DNA of 64,000 nucleotides from Lathyrus oleraceus (lineage: Eukaryota > Streptophyta > Magnoliopsida > Fabales > Fabaceae), in assembly GCF_024323335.1 (NCBI RefSeq), contig NC_066581.1, positions 183,660,830-183,724,829 of the forward strand, read 5' to 3'. The notes under the pieces were generated by a model, which worked only from the letters and a program-made list of their open reading frames with translations, did no database searches and was not told the origin of the DNA. A program made the position numbers and the translations under genes. Positions 20,100 through 31,363 of the stretch are shown in pieces (the first letter of the stretch is position 1; the number at the start of each line of letters is the position of its first letter).

Positions 20100-21003
20100 T
20101 ACTACATCTCGACTGACATAACATATCCCTTTTACATAGAGTTATAGCCAATAAAGATGCATTTGTCACTTGATTCTTCAAGTTTTGTCATATTGACTTT
20201 AGGAAACTGAGCATAGAAAACACACCCAATCACTTTAAGGTGGTTTACCGAAGGATTTTTTCCACTCCATACTTCAAATGGTATCATGTCCCATACACTC
20301 TTATTGAGAATTTATTCAACAGGTACACAATTGTATTAACATCTTCAGGCTAAAATTCTTTTGGCATCCCTTTCTCGAATAACATAGACTTGGCCAACTC
20401 CACCATAATTTGATTCTTTATTTTGAATACACCATTTTGCTGAGATGTATAGGAAATAGTCAGCTTCCTCTTCACATCATCTTCTTCACAAAACTTATCG
20501 AATTCATAGAAGATGTACTCTTTTCCCATGCCACTTCTAAAAAAAATTATATACATGTCACTTTGTTTCTCAATAAAAGCTTTAAACTTCTTAAATATCG
20601 CAAATACTTCATATTTTTGTATCATAAAACAAAATCATGTCGTACGGGTCAAATCATTAATAGATAGAATAAAATATCTATTTTGTGCACGAGATAAGGT
20701 GTTCATAGAACCACACACATATGTGTGAACCAATTCCAACACTTCTTTAGCTCTTATCGATCCTTCCTTGGAAAATGGTTGTCGATTGTGTTTTCCATGT
20801 AAACATCCCCCGCATGCTCTATGTTTCTTTTCAATTATTGGAAACTCAAATACCATATTCTTTTGAGAAAGTAAAGTGACATCGTTGTAGTTTAAGTGTC
20901 TAACTCTCTTGTGCCATAGACAAGAGTCATCTTCTTCTCTAGCCATCAAGATGATATGTTTATCATTATTAAGAGAAAATGTAAGGCTTATTCTTTTGGT
21001 CAT
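20100..21003 (-). pseudogene. Copia GAG-pre-integrase and integrase remnant
   Basis: Minus-strand frames at 20635-21003 (CLWHKRVRHLNYNDVTLL, ACGGCLHGKHNRQPF) and 20350-20625 (FKKFKAFIEKQSD, SYTSQQNGVFKIKNQI, LAKSML) give the pre-integrase zinc-finger region and the integrase core. The usual TPQQNG-ERKN block is mutated, and the DGG-E catalytic context reads SGMGKEY. Integrase would be inactive. Confidence 0.7.
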
Positions 21004-22380
21004 TTTTACAATAGTAGTAACTCTTCTTTTTTAATAAAAAACTATACACTCTTGATTCTCAAATTGAAGAGAATAACCATGCTCCAATAATTACCCAATG
21101 CTCAATAAGTTTTCGTCTAACTTAGGAACATAAAGAGTGTCATGAGTTACCTTACCTTATTGATTTGTTGCAACTCCAACACTTCCCTTATTTTTTTAAA
21201 TTCCACATATTATCCATTTCCCAATTTAACTTTGGAGTCAAAAGTGGGATCCATGTCAATGAAAGCATCTTTATCTTTTGTCATATGATTGCTACACCCA
21301 TTGTCCAAGTACCACACATTTTTATACTCTTGAGTTGCTTTATTACAAGCAAAGAACAAGTTGGCTTCACTCTTTTTTGCTTCTACAAATCATACATGTT
21401 ATTAATTTTGTAAACAACAACTTTTCTGCATATGCAAGAACCTTTTATAATTATGACAGTGTGACTTGCCTTTGTTCCAACAATCTTTATCTTGGTGGGT
21501 GTTCTTCTTTCATATGCCACACAAATTATTTGAACCTCCAAAGTTTCCTCACCCTCCATAGGTGTCTCTCCCTCTTTCACATGGAGTTTTCTCCTCTTCC
21601 TCGGCCTCTAGCAAATATGCCACCTTTAGAAGACTCACCATTATTTTGGAATACCAATATCTCATTATTTGTTTGAATGGCGAGCTTTTATTGAAAGACA
21701 TTTTCAACCGAATTTGTATAGCATCATGACAACCTTTTCTCATAGGATCTAAGTAACCCCATCAACCCTTTGATAGTCATGGTTGACAAATCCTCATTTT
21801 CTTATATAACAATCATCATAGGATTAAAATTTTAAATCAAGCTAATTAAAATTTTATCCATAACTCTTTGATCTTGAATTATATCTCCATGAGACTTAAT
21901 TTGATTCACCAAATCAATGAGTCTATTAAATTACTCATTTAAACTTTCATTTTACTTCATCTTTTCATTCTGAAAATCTATTTTTAAAGAAATAAGTTTG
22001 ACTATTCTCACCTTTGATTCTCATTCAAATTCTCGCTGTAGAGTTTCTCATGCTTCTTGGGTTGTTTTTGCTCTCATAATTCTTAGAAAAATGGTATTTG
22101 AGACTCCTCTTTGAATCATCCCAAGAACTTCAGCATATATGATTTTTTTTCTTCTTTAACTTTTCACTTTGTGCTGCTGTGTATTCTGATGTAGTCGTTG
22201 GTTCTTCATACCATTGTTTTCTAAACTCCAAGACATCCAAAGATATGAATAAAGTATTCATTTTTACTGTTTAAAAATCATAATTTTCTCCTTCAAATAA
22301 AGGAACTTAGACATTACTACAAGTAGAGTTGATGATTGTTGAGACATTACTTGAGGAATCCATGACTCTTCACTTTCACT
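21004..22380 (-). pseudogene. Copia gag-protease remnant
   Basis: Many stops and frameshifts. A zinc-knuckle-like region near 21480-21550 and a CSNHM-type protease block near 21290 can be made out on the minus strand. No intact frame is left. Confidence 0.45.
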
Positions 22381-22430
22381 CTTTTATTTTTCTTTCTTTT
22401 ATTCAAGGATTTAAAGCCCTGTTATCACTC

Positions 22431-22705
22431 TGTTGATGGTATTCTAGAGGGGACTGAAAAATGATTTTGATTTCCTTTGGTTTCTTGTTTTTTTTTTTTG
22501 CTTATACATAAAATGGTGAGAACTCTTATTTATATTGAATGATAGGGCTCTCTAGAAATCATTAATTATCTAGTGAATGATAGAGTTTTCTAGAAATCAT
22601 TAATTATTTGATACATGAGTTTACATTAGTCTAGATACACTTCTATAATACTCTAGGTATATGTTTCTAATACAAGCATTTATTGATATAGCACATTACT
22701 CAACA
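22431..22705 (-). repeat. 5' LTR of the minus-strand copia element, with degenerate PBS beside it
   Basis: 275 bp. On the minus strand, immediately after the LTR, GAGTGATAACAGGGC (22430 downward) matches the initiator-Met PBS TGGTATCAGAGC at about nine of 13 positions. Confidence 0.7.
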
Positions 22706-22830
22706 ATAATGCTCCCAGATTCCTTGTTCTACTTCAGTTTTGTCAACAGTAATAACTTTCCCCTGTTAGTCTTGTGCATTAAGCCCACTTATCAGCGGTT
22801 ATTAAGGATTAATGGACCTAAAAAAATCAT

Positions 22831-22840
22831 TATAAATAGG
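22831..22840 (+). promoter_or_regulatory. TATA box of the Athila-like 5' LTR
   Basis: TATAAATAGG is a strong plant TATA match. The 3' LTR has the related TATAAATAT at about 41431. Confidence 0.55.
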
Positions 22841-23655
22841 TATGATTAATATTATTTTAACGCACAAAGAATCACTAGAAAATAGTTTTGTAAGAATCTT
22901 GTAATCAAAATTCTCTACTCTGCTCTTGTATTACTCTACTACATTTTCAATATATTTTTTATTTTACTTATTTTATTTGTCATGTTTTTCTTATTTTCTT
23001 TATTATTCCTTTATGTTCATTATACATAAGATGATAATTTCTTTATCAAACACAAATATGAGTGAGGAGATTCTTATAGTCTTAGGATTATGATGATTGT
23101 TTAAATGATAGACCCATTTTAACTCTTACTTTTAAGAATTTTATGAATTTTTTTTTGAAAATATATACAATATCAGATATCAGTCGATAGATAGAAAGAT
23201 GAAAACTGATATCCAGTGCATAAAAGTTTGACCGTTAAACCAACACATGAAAATAATTTTGGTTTAAATAAGAAAGTTATGGTCTTTATAAATAGTTTTT
23301 TAACGGATCTTATCACTAATCCAATCATAAAAATAGGTGGTTCAATAATCTAAGATACAATTATATACTCTGAAAGGAGATATAATTTACACTTTTTTAT
23401 TTAAAATTTGTAAAAGCTAAAATTTTCATGATGGAGTAGGAACGATGATGTACATGATTTGCCTTAGATAAGAATCAAATCCTATGGCTTGTTTTTATTA
23501 AAATTATAATCTTTAAAATAACTAAAACACGATATATTGATTTCTTTTTAGATAATCAAAATAGAAATAAAGCATCGGTAATCACATTAGTCCCTAGTGG
23601 AACGATAATTTTACTACATTGATATAAACTATACGCTTGCGACCTATCAAGTTTT

Positions 23656-23673
23656 TGGCCCCGTTGGTGTAGA
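23656..23673 (+). promoter_or_regulatory. Decayed PBS of the Athila-like element
   Basis: TGGCCCCGTTGGTGTAGA directly after the LTR end (ACCTATCA, 23649) resembles the Asp-tRNA-type PBS TGGCGCCGTTGCCGGGGA common in Athila elements, with several substitutions. Confidence 0.5.
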
Positions 23674-23764
23674 CTTGGTCAAATATTGATTTTTCCTTTG
23701 TACTGATTAGACTAAAGAAATTATTTAATTTAATTTTTACCTAATTTTTCCCGTTCTTGGTTAA

Positions 23765-24116
23765 ATGCAAAAAGTCCGCAGTCTTAGGGACTTTGCTCAA
23801 CCAACTGTTGAGATAGAAACATATTTTCATATGAGACATAGCGAACAAGCGATTGATGAGAATCACACATTAAAAGACTATGTATCCTACAACAATATAG
23901 AACCGCATTCCAGTATTGCGCACCATATTGTGGATGCTACTAATTCCGAGTTAAAATTGTCTCAGTTGTCTATGGTACAATATAACCAATTCTTTGGTTC
24001 ACCAACAAATGATCTAAACCTCCATCTGTCAATATTCATTGAACATTGTGACACGTTGAAGTTGAATAGATTCATTCATGATGCCATTAGACTTCATTTT
24101 TTCCCTTTTTCATTAA
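23765..24116 (+). pseudogene. Athila-like gag, N-terminal part
   Basis: A clean frame encodes an Athila-type Gag start: a TLRDFA-like block, SELKLSQLSMVQYNQF, SPTNDLNLHLSIFIEHCDTLKLN and AIRLHFFPFSLR. The frame stops because the Ale-like copia element is inserted at 24122. Beyond that insertion, at 28672, the expected continuation (KARVW..., LP) resumes in the same frame after one copy of the TSD. It is part of a dead element. Confidence 0.7.
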
Positions 24117-24121
24117 GGTAC

Positions 24122-24375
24122 TAATGGACCAACAGAATCAAATTGAATAATCAAGCAATAAAATAATATTTGAATTGGTCGTCAAATATTAAAGAAGACT
24201 TATTTGATTATTATTAACATTTAGAGACATATAACTTTGTCAAGCAGTAACAACTAGATAACTAAAGTTTAGGCTTATTTCAAACATTTCCTATTCAATT
24301 CTCACTATGTAATATATGTATATATACTGATGTATATCTCTAAAAAACATTTATTCAGAAATACATTCACTTATA
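24122..24375 (+). repeat. 5' LTR of the Ale-like element
   Basis: 254 bp, TAATGGACCAACA to CACTTATA. TATATGTATATATACTG near the 3' part may serve as a TATA region. Confidence 0.9.
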
Positions 24376-24384
24376 TGGTATCAG
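24376..24384 (+). promoter_or_regulatory. Initiator-Met PBS of the Ale-like element
   Basis: TGGTATCAG follows the LTR without a spacer. It matches the 3' end complement of initiator tRNA-Met; the next bases have decayed. Confidence 0.85.
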
Positions 24385-24427
24385 TAATTTACTAAGCTTT
24401 ACAGCAAAACCGATCCACAATCTCACC

Positions 24428-25114
24428 ATGCCTTCCTCAACAACATCTGAAATTTCAATTACCCCAAATGCCAACTCTGTTATTGTCCTAAACACTCACT
24501 CATCAGTGAAACTGAGCAGCAACAATTTTCCTGCTTGGCACGTGCAGTTCAACGCGCTCCTTGTAGGGTATGATCTCATTGGCTATGTTAATGGCAGCAC
24601 TGCCAGTCCAGCCCAAACTGATCCAGCATACAAACGCTGGAAAAGACATGATCAACTGATTATGCATGCAATCATATCATTTGTTGATCCAAGCATCATT
24701 ACCATGTTGGGGAATGTCAAGACCTCCAAACAAGCTTGGGACATTCTCACTAAGATGTTTGCAAGCAAAACTCGTGCAAGAATTCTGCACCTAAAAGAGA
24801 GTATATCTCGATTCACAAAAGGATCACAATCTATTTCTGAATACCTCCATGGTATCAAGGATTTATCTTATGAACTAGCCATCATCAACTCTCCAGTGGA
24901 TGATGTGGACCTTGTCATCCACACTTTGAATGGCCTTGGCTCTGAGTATCGTGAAGTGTCTGCTTCTCTAAGAACCAGAGAAAACCCTATCGGATTTGAT
25001 GATCTTCATGATCTCCTTTCTGATTTTGAAAGTTATTTAAAGAGGGATACAACTGTGCAAGAAACTCCTCTCATTGCCACTGCAAACACTGCACACAAAG
25101 GGAAACAATTCTAG
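24428..25114 (+). pseudogene. Ale-like copia Gag
   Basis: A 228-codon frame encodes a copia Gag: an N-terminal VKLSSNNFPAWHVQFNALLVGYDLIGYV block, DQLIMHAIISFVDPSIITMLG, AWDILTKMFASKTRARI, LKESISRFTKGSQSISEYL and VIHTLNGLGSEYREV. It ends at an in-frame TAG (25112). The downstream zinc knuckle and protease continue in the same frame after a second stop, so a point mutation has cut one polyprotein. The element has no other start for the rest. Confidence 0.8.
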
Positions 25115-25147
25115 AACAAAACATCAAAATAGTATCACAATCACACA

Positions 25148-25678
25148 ATGCCCAGATCAACATCACCGGGCTTCTCGAAGCGTATAGTGTGTCAATTTTG
25201 TGACAAATCAGGCCATACAGCCAAGGTCTGCTACAAATTGCATGGCTACCCTCCAAAGAATCAACCTCATACTGCTCTTCATACTAGGGTCATGCCTTCA
25301 GGTGCATCAGATTGGATCTTAGACTCGGGAGCTTCCCATCATATAACAAATGAGTTGGACAACCTTCACTTGTCTCAACCTTACACAGGTTCAGATCAAC
25401 TTCTGGTTGGTGATGAATCTGGACACACCATCTCCAACATTGGTAAAATTATTTTAAAAACTCCCTCTCAATCATTTCATCTCTCAAATGTTTTACATGT
25501 GCCTAAAATTACTCAAAAACTATTATTTGTTTCATCTCTATGTCACATTAATCCAATTTCCATTGAATTTTTTTCTGATCATTTCTTGATAAAGGATTTG
25601 AAGGCAAGGGAACCTCTTCTAAAAGGGCAGCATAGCAATGGACTCTACCACATGCCCCATCCATCATCTCTACCATAG
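25148..25678 (+). pseudogene. Ale-like zinc knuckle and aspartic protease
   Basis: Same frame as the gag part. It holds a CCHC knuckle (CQFCDKSGHTAKVC), the protease active site WILDSGASHHIT and a downstream LHVPKITQKLLFVSSLC block, then a pre-integrase segment (LKGQHSNGLYHM). It ends at TAG 25678. The catalytic residue is intact although the polyprotein is interrupted. Confidence 0.8.
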
Positions 25679-26470
25679 GCACTCGTCACAACTATATATA
25701 TTCCTCCACCATGGCATCACATATTGAGGCATCCATCTGATCGCATACTTAGACATATCATACCATCTCACAAAATAAAGAGCCAACAACAACCTTGTCT
25801 ATCATGCAATGGTGTTAAGAGTCACAAGTTACCTTTTTCCATTTCCAGTATCAAAACACAAAAACCATTAGAACTTATATATATTGATGTATGGGGTCCA
25901 GCCCACATCAAGTCTTTAGATGGTTTCTCATATTATTTACTTTTTGTTGATCACTTCACCAAATATTTATGGCTCTATCCATTAATAAATAAATCAAATG
26001 TCTCTAGTTTGCTTCCCATATTCCAAAATCTTGTTGAAAACTACTTCAAAGAAAAAATCATTTCATTGCACTCTGATAATGGAGGAGAATTCATCAAACT
26101 AAAATCATTTCTCCACACACATGGCATATCTCATCTCACCACACCACCACATACACCTGAACTTAATGCTCCAGCTGAGAGGAGACACATACATGTAGTT
26201 GAAACTGGAAGAGCCTTATTACATATGTCAAACTTATCACTCAAATACTGGTCCTTTGCATTCAAGTCAGCAGTGTATCTAATCAATAGGTTACCAACCC
26301 CTATCCTCAACGTGAAATCACCATATCAAGTCTTACACAAGAAAAACCCAACAATGTCACATCTTCATTCTTTTGGATGCCTTTGTTTTCCTTGGTTGCG
26401 ATCGTATGTCTCAAACAAACTGCAATCCCGGTCTCAACCATGCATATTCCTAGGATATGCAGAATCCTAA
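25679..26470 (+). pseudogene. Ale-like integrase
   Basis: Still in the same frame: the HHCC remnant (HPSDRILRHIIPSH...CLSCNGVKSHKLPF), then the core with IDVWGPAH (first D), LHSDNGGEF (second D) and a PELNAPAERRH block that holds the E, followed by VYLINRLPTPIL and FGCLCFPWL. It stops at TAA 26470 near the end of the core. The DDE residues are present, so decay is by stops rather than by loss of the active site. Confidence 0.8.
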
Positions 26471-26665
26471 TACAATTATATATGTCTTGACCCAATAATT
26501 CACAAAATATACACCTCTCGGCATGTCAAAGTTTTTGACCACATCTTTCCATACAACCAATTTGTCAAACCTACACCACCACCATCTCTAACCATGCCCA
26601 ACATGCCACAACCCCCTCATACCATCATACATATCCTTCAACAATCACCAATCAAGTCATAAGTT

Positions 26666-28410
26666 ATGCCCCATGAAGATGATGATCTTTTGACTTCAAA
26701 TACAATGTCAGGTAATGATACTCATACACCTAATCTTGTTACTACACCTATTGTCACTCCTAATACCTCTACAACCCTCACTACTGAAACAAACCAAATC
26801 ATCACAAGGTACAAGAATAATATATTCAATCCAAAAAGGATGTTTACTGCACCAAAACATCCTCTACTTGAGAATTGGAACCTTCAAACTTTCGCGAGGC
26901 AATGAAACACGCCCATTGGCATAAGGCAATTGCCGATGAATTTGAAGCATTAATAAGAAATGGAACATTATCCCTTGTACCACCTAATGCAGGGTAAAAC
27001 ATTGTTGGATGTAGATGGTTATTTCGTATCAAGAGAAATAGTGATGGTTCCATAGCTCGCTACAAGGCACGTCTTGTTGCCAAGGGTTTAACACAATTTC
27101 CTGGCATTAACTTCAAGGAGACATTTACACCAGTTGCTCGCCCATAAACAATAAGATTATTCTTACCCTTGCAATCTCTCATCAATGGTCAATGCACCAA
27201 CTTGATGTGAACAATGCATTCTTACAAGGAGCTCTTACTGAAGAAGTCTTCATGGACCAGCCGCCAGGTATGAAAGATGCAACACACCCCAACTATGTAT
27301 GCAAACTTCACAAGGCCATCTATGGCCTACGTCAAGCACCAAGAGCATGGCATGACTCTCTGAAGGATTTCATTATTGCGTGTGGATTCCAAACAAGCAA
27401 GAGTCATCCATCCTTGTTCATTCATCACTCGGGTGACACTAAGGCTTATTTTCCAGTTTATGTAGATGACTTGCTGCTCACTGGTAACAACTCTACATTC
27501 CTTCAAAGCTTCATCAAGGCACTATCTCAACAATTTTCATTGAAAAATATGGGAAAACCTCACTACTTTTTTGGTATTGAAATAATACCAACAAGCTCTG
27601 GAATTTTTCTTTCTCAACATCGATACATTCGTGACCTCTTACAAAAGTTTGACATGGAGGGTGCGAAACCATCTCCCACACCACTTTCTTCCACATTCGT
27701 GCTATAACTTCACAATGGTACATCATCCACTAATGCCACGGAGCTTCGTAAAATTATTGGTGGACTTCAGTACCTTAATCTTACTCGTCCAGACTTGTCA
27801 TATTGCATCAATAAACTGTCCCAATTTATGCATAAACCAACCTCCCTTCACTTGCAGCACTTAAAACGTATCCTTCAGTATATCAAATAAACCATTAACC
27901 ATGGTCTCATGCTACGAAAAACTGCCGCAAACAACTTGTTAGCATACTCTGATGTAGATTGGGGTGGGAACAAGGATGATCGCACATCTACCTCAGCTTA
28001 CATCATTCTCTTTGGAGGCAACCTAATTTCATGGCTCTCAAGAAAGTAAAGAACTGTTGCACGGTCATCTACTGAGGTTGAATATCATGCAGTTGCTACC
28101 GCTACCACTGAGCTCATGTGGCTACAAAACTTACTTCATGAGCTAAGAATACAAATACATGAACCTCCACGACTACTATGTGGGTGCCACATAACTTTGT
28201 TCCAATCCTGTACTTCATTCAAGAATGAAACATATATCATTAGATTATCATTTTGTCAGGGAACGGGTTCAAACCAACAAGCTCATCGTAACACATGTGT
28301 CTACCAAGGATCAGTTGATAGACTTACTTACTAAACCACTTCCCACAACCAAGTTCATTGAACTCATGTCCAAGATAAAGGTCATTGATGGAACCTTCAT
28401 CTTGAGGGGG
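26666..28410 (+). pseudogene. Ale-like RT and RNase H
   Basis: After a Thr-rich linker the reading shifts frame near 26890 ([37 protein letters not shown]) and again near 27140. From 27192 a 171-codon frame gives the RT core (MHQLDVNNAFLQGAL, LHKAIYGLRQAPRAW, YVDDLLLTGNN). RNase H follows in broken frames (a YSDVDWGG-like block near 27945, an RSSTEVEYHAVA-like block near 28075, and [16 protein letters not shown] near 28300). The YVDD motif is intact; stops and two frameshifts make it inactive. Confidence 0.8.
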
Positions 28411-28412
28411 CG
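28401..28412 (+). promoter_or_regulatory. PPT of the Ale-like element
   Basis: CTTGAGGGGGCG lies immediately before the 3' LTR start at 28413. Confidence 0.8.
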
Positions 28413-28666
28413 TAATTGACCAACATAATCAAATTTAATAATCAAGCAATAAAAGAATATTTGAATTGTTCATCAAATATTCAAGGAGAGTTATTTGACT
28501 ATTATTAGCATTTAGAGGCATATAACTCTGTCAAGCAGTAACAACCAACTAGCTAAAGTTTAGGCTTATTTCAAACATTTCCTATTCAATTATCACTATG
28601 TAATATATGTATATATACTGATGTATATCTCTGGAAAACATTTATTCAAAAATACATTCACTTATA
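28413..28666 (+). repeat. 3' LTR of the Ale-like element
   Basis: 254 bp, TAATTGACCAACA to CACTTATA, the same length as the 5' LTR. Confidence 0.9.
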
Positions 28667-28671
28667 GGTAC

Positions 28672-30589
28672 AAGGCTAGAGTTTGGTTACATTCTCTACC
28701 CTTTGATTACATTATTACATGGGATTAACTGAAAAATATTTTCCATGCTAAATATTTCCCTCATAGAAAAACAACCAAAGTAAGGGACCAAATTACGAGT
28801 TTCACCTAAAAGGACGAGGAATCACTCTATGAAGCCTGAGAGCGATTTAAAGAAATGTTAAGGTTATATCATCATCCTGGGCTTGACAAATGATTGTATG
28901 TTCATACTCTCTATAACGGTCTTATATACACCAGAAGGATGACAATTGAAGAAGCTACAGAAGGAACAAAAATATATAGGAAATCTATTCTTTAATCGAA
29001 AACATGGCGGACAATCACTCTTGACAGCGAAGTGATAAAAACTCGACTAAACTTTCAGCTCCTTCAAAAGGAAGAAAATGTGAAGTAGATATCTTAGATC
29101 ACCTAAATGCTAAAGTTGATGCCCTATTTTAGAAATATGATAAAATGAGTGTAAACATGGTCACCAATGTTGCTCCACCCTATGTAATATGTGGCATCAT
29201 TGGTCATATTGGTAATCAGCGTAACATGATTTTTAATGGAGAACCTAGCTTACAAGATGTTAATTACTCTGCAAAAGGAAATCCTTATTCTAACACTTAT
29301 AATTGTGGATGGAGAGACCACCCAAATTCTTTTATAAAACAACTATCCATTACAAGCAGATGGACCTCCGGGCTTCTAGGGACAAAAATATGTTAACGCG
29401 TCCAGAAAGTCCAACCTTGAAATCATAATGGAAATTTTTTTCATGTCCCAAACTAAACAAAATGACAATTCAAAAATCAGAATTTACACACAAACATAAT
29501 CCTTAGATAACTCGCACCTAAGGCAGATTCAATAGCCCCTCCCCACAAAAAATGTTGGAGACTAAAATCTCCCAAGTGGCTCAACAACAACCTTCATCCC
29601 CAAAACCTCTCAGAATATTTCCACAACAGCTTGCACAAAACCCAAAAGGACATGTAAAGATTGCCATCCATAGAAATGAGAACGATAATGATGAGAATGG
29701 AAAAGTCCAACCAACTAATGAGGTTGAAGAGGAAGAGAAAGAAAAACCTTATGTGCCTCATCCTCCATACAAACCACTCATTTCATCCTTACAAAGGTTT
29801 TCAAAATTCAAGATAAATGAAGGGTTTAAAAAGTATGTGGAAATATTGAAGAAACCATACACCAACATTCATTTCACAAAAGCTATGTCCCAAATTCCAT
29901 CCAGTGTAAAAACTTTAAAAGAAATTTTATCGAATGAAATAAATTTGGATGACAATGGTATGGTAGCATTAAATGAGGAATATAGTGCAATAATACAAAA
30001 CAAATTGCCTCTAAAACTAAAAGATCCAGGAAGTTTTTCAATTCTTTGTGTCATCAGGAATATGAGTTTTAAGGATGTGTACTATGCAATCTTGGGGATA
30101 GCGTGATTCTTTGGCTTTATGGATGTGCAAAAAGTTATATATTATTTAGCTTACATATATAAAGATCTCTTTGCAATTAGCTGAAAATCCATCAAATACC
30201 TGATAGGAATATTGGAAGATGTCTCGATAAGGATAGACAAGTTGGTCATACCCACATATTTTATAGTAATGGAAATGGAAGAGGATTCTCAAGTCTTGAT
30301 TATCTTAGAGAGAACATTCCTTTCTACTTCCGAAGCCATTATAGATGTTAAGAATGGTAGGATTATCTTTAATGTGTGAGACAAAAAAATTGAATTGCTA
30401 TTATCTAATCTCATGAATATAGTCTCTCCATTGAGGATTCCCGTTATAAGCTAAATATAATACATCAATTGGTTAAAGAGGTTTTCCTTGAATCCCCTCC
30501 TATGGATGGGTTTAAAGTATGTTTAACTAGGAATATAAATAAGTTAAACAACAATGAAGAGGTTGATGCTTATGGCAAGGTAATGGATG
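28672..30589 (+). pseudogene. Athila-like gag C-terminal part and protease region
   Basis: It continues the gag interrupted at 24121: a KARVW-HSLP block, an EDEESLYEAWERFKEML-like block near 28810-28860, and a decayed zinc region near 29190-29290. At 29552-30106 a clean 184-codon frame shows the linker typical of Athila (NPKGHVKIAI, EEEKEKPYVPHPPYKPLI, FKKYVEILKKPYTNIHFTKAMSQIPS, EYSAIIQNKLPLKLKDPGSFSI) leading into the protease. The DLGAS-type active site is not readable, and the following protease blocks (VMEMEEDSQVLIILERTF) contain stops. The Tekay element interrupts it at 30595. Confidence 0.7.
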
Positions 30590-30738
30590 GAGATTGTAAC
30601 ACCCCGATAATAATAAAATAATTATTTGAATTGAGTTAATAATTTAATTATTAATTTAATTAAATAATTGGAAATTTTATTATTATTATTATTTTTTGAA
30701 TTATTATTATTTTGGAATAATAATTATTATTTGGAAAA

Positions 30739-30748
30739 TATATATAAG
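30739..30748 (+). promoter_or_regulatory. TATA box of the Tekay LTR
   Basis: TATATATAAG about 145 bp into the LTR; the identical copy is at 37246-37255. It implies a short U3 and a long R-U5 that holds the palindrome array downstream of the start site. Confidence 0.55.
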
Positions 30749-31184
30749 TTGGAATTAAGGAAAAAGTCCCATTGGGGGAGTAAAAACATTTCACGTGAAA
30801 ACAGAGAAAATCGTGAAAAGGGAAAAGGGCAGAGAAGAGGAGAAAGGAGCTGAAGAGCAAAGGTTGAAGAACGGAAAGGCTTGAAGCTCAAAGATTCGCC
30901 GGATTGTTAAGGTAAGGGGGTTTATCGTCGATTAATGGGTAATTTGGGATAATATGTCATGGGTAGTGATAAGCCGTTAATTTGACCCTAATTGGGATTT
31001 GTAAATGTTGAAATGTTGTTGGATGAACTGTGCTGAAAGTTGAAATTAAATCGGTATTTGTGTGAGTAATGTTTTCCCGATCGTATAGCTGTTTACGGAA
31101 TCGGAATCGGAGGTCCGGAAGTCCTCCAACGGCGGAATTCTGCATTCTGCCGTGTGTTAGCGCAGGAATTGTTGTTTGGTCTGC

Positions 31185-31363
31185 GTTAACCGGTTAACCC
31201 AGGGTGTTAACCGGTTAACACTGTATTGAAATGTGAAAATATTGAGTTTTTGCCTGCGTTAACCGGTTAACCCAGGGCGTTAACCGGTTAACGCTGTTGC
31301 GTTTTGCCAGAAAGTGAGTTTTGCCTGCGTTAACCGGTTAACCCAGGGCGTTAACCGGTTAAC
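31185..31363. repeat. Six GTTAACCGGTTAAC palindromes (5' LTR)
   Basis: Three units of two palindromes each, separated by CCAGGG(T/C)G and by 40-50 bp between units. The same array is at 37693-37871 in the 3' LTR. Confidence 0.9.

Larger units (their letters stand above)
18026..22705 (-). mobile_element. Decayed Ty1/copia element on the minus strand, TSD ataat
   Basis: LTRs at 18026-18335 and 22431-22705 begin TGTTGATGG and end ACA on the plus strand, and are flanked by ATAAT (18021-18025 and 22706-22710). The minus strand holds gag, integrase, RT and RNase H remnants in the usual copia order. The PPT complement (TTCCCCCTTA) lies at 18336-18345. It sits in the 5' LTR of the Athila-like element. 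The LTRs differ by substitutions and a 35-bp length difference, so it is old. Confidence 0.85.
15893..23649 (+). repeat. 5' LTR of the Athila-like element, left-truncated and twice interrupted
   Basis: The pieces 15893-15930, 17923-18025 and 22706-23649 line up in order with 41183-42277 of the 3' LTR (shared AGTGGGAATTACG, CTCTACT(C/T)TGCTCTT and related blocks). The first ~240 bp of the LTR is missing on the left. A TATA box (TATAAATAGG) lies at 22831. Confidence 0.7.
24122..28666 (+). mobile_element. Ale-like Ty1/copia element, TSD ggtac, TA...TA LTR termini
   Basis: Complete 4545-bp element with 254-bp LTRs (24122-24375 and 28413-28666), initiator-Met PBS, PPT, and gag, protease, integrase, RT and RNase H in copia order. 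GGTAC flanks both sides (24117-24121 and 28667-28671), and the Athila gag frame closes exactly across one TSD copy, which fixes the termini. The LTRs begin TAAT and end TTATA instead of TG...CA. LTRs differ at roughly 15-20 positions. Several in-frame stops and two frameshifts make the coding region inactive. The small size and gag type suggest the Ale/Retrofit lineage. Confidence 0.9.
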
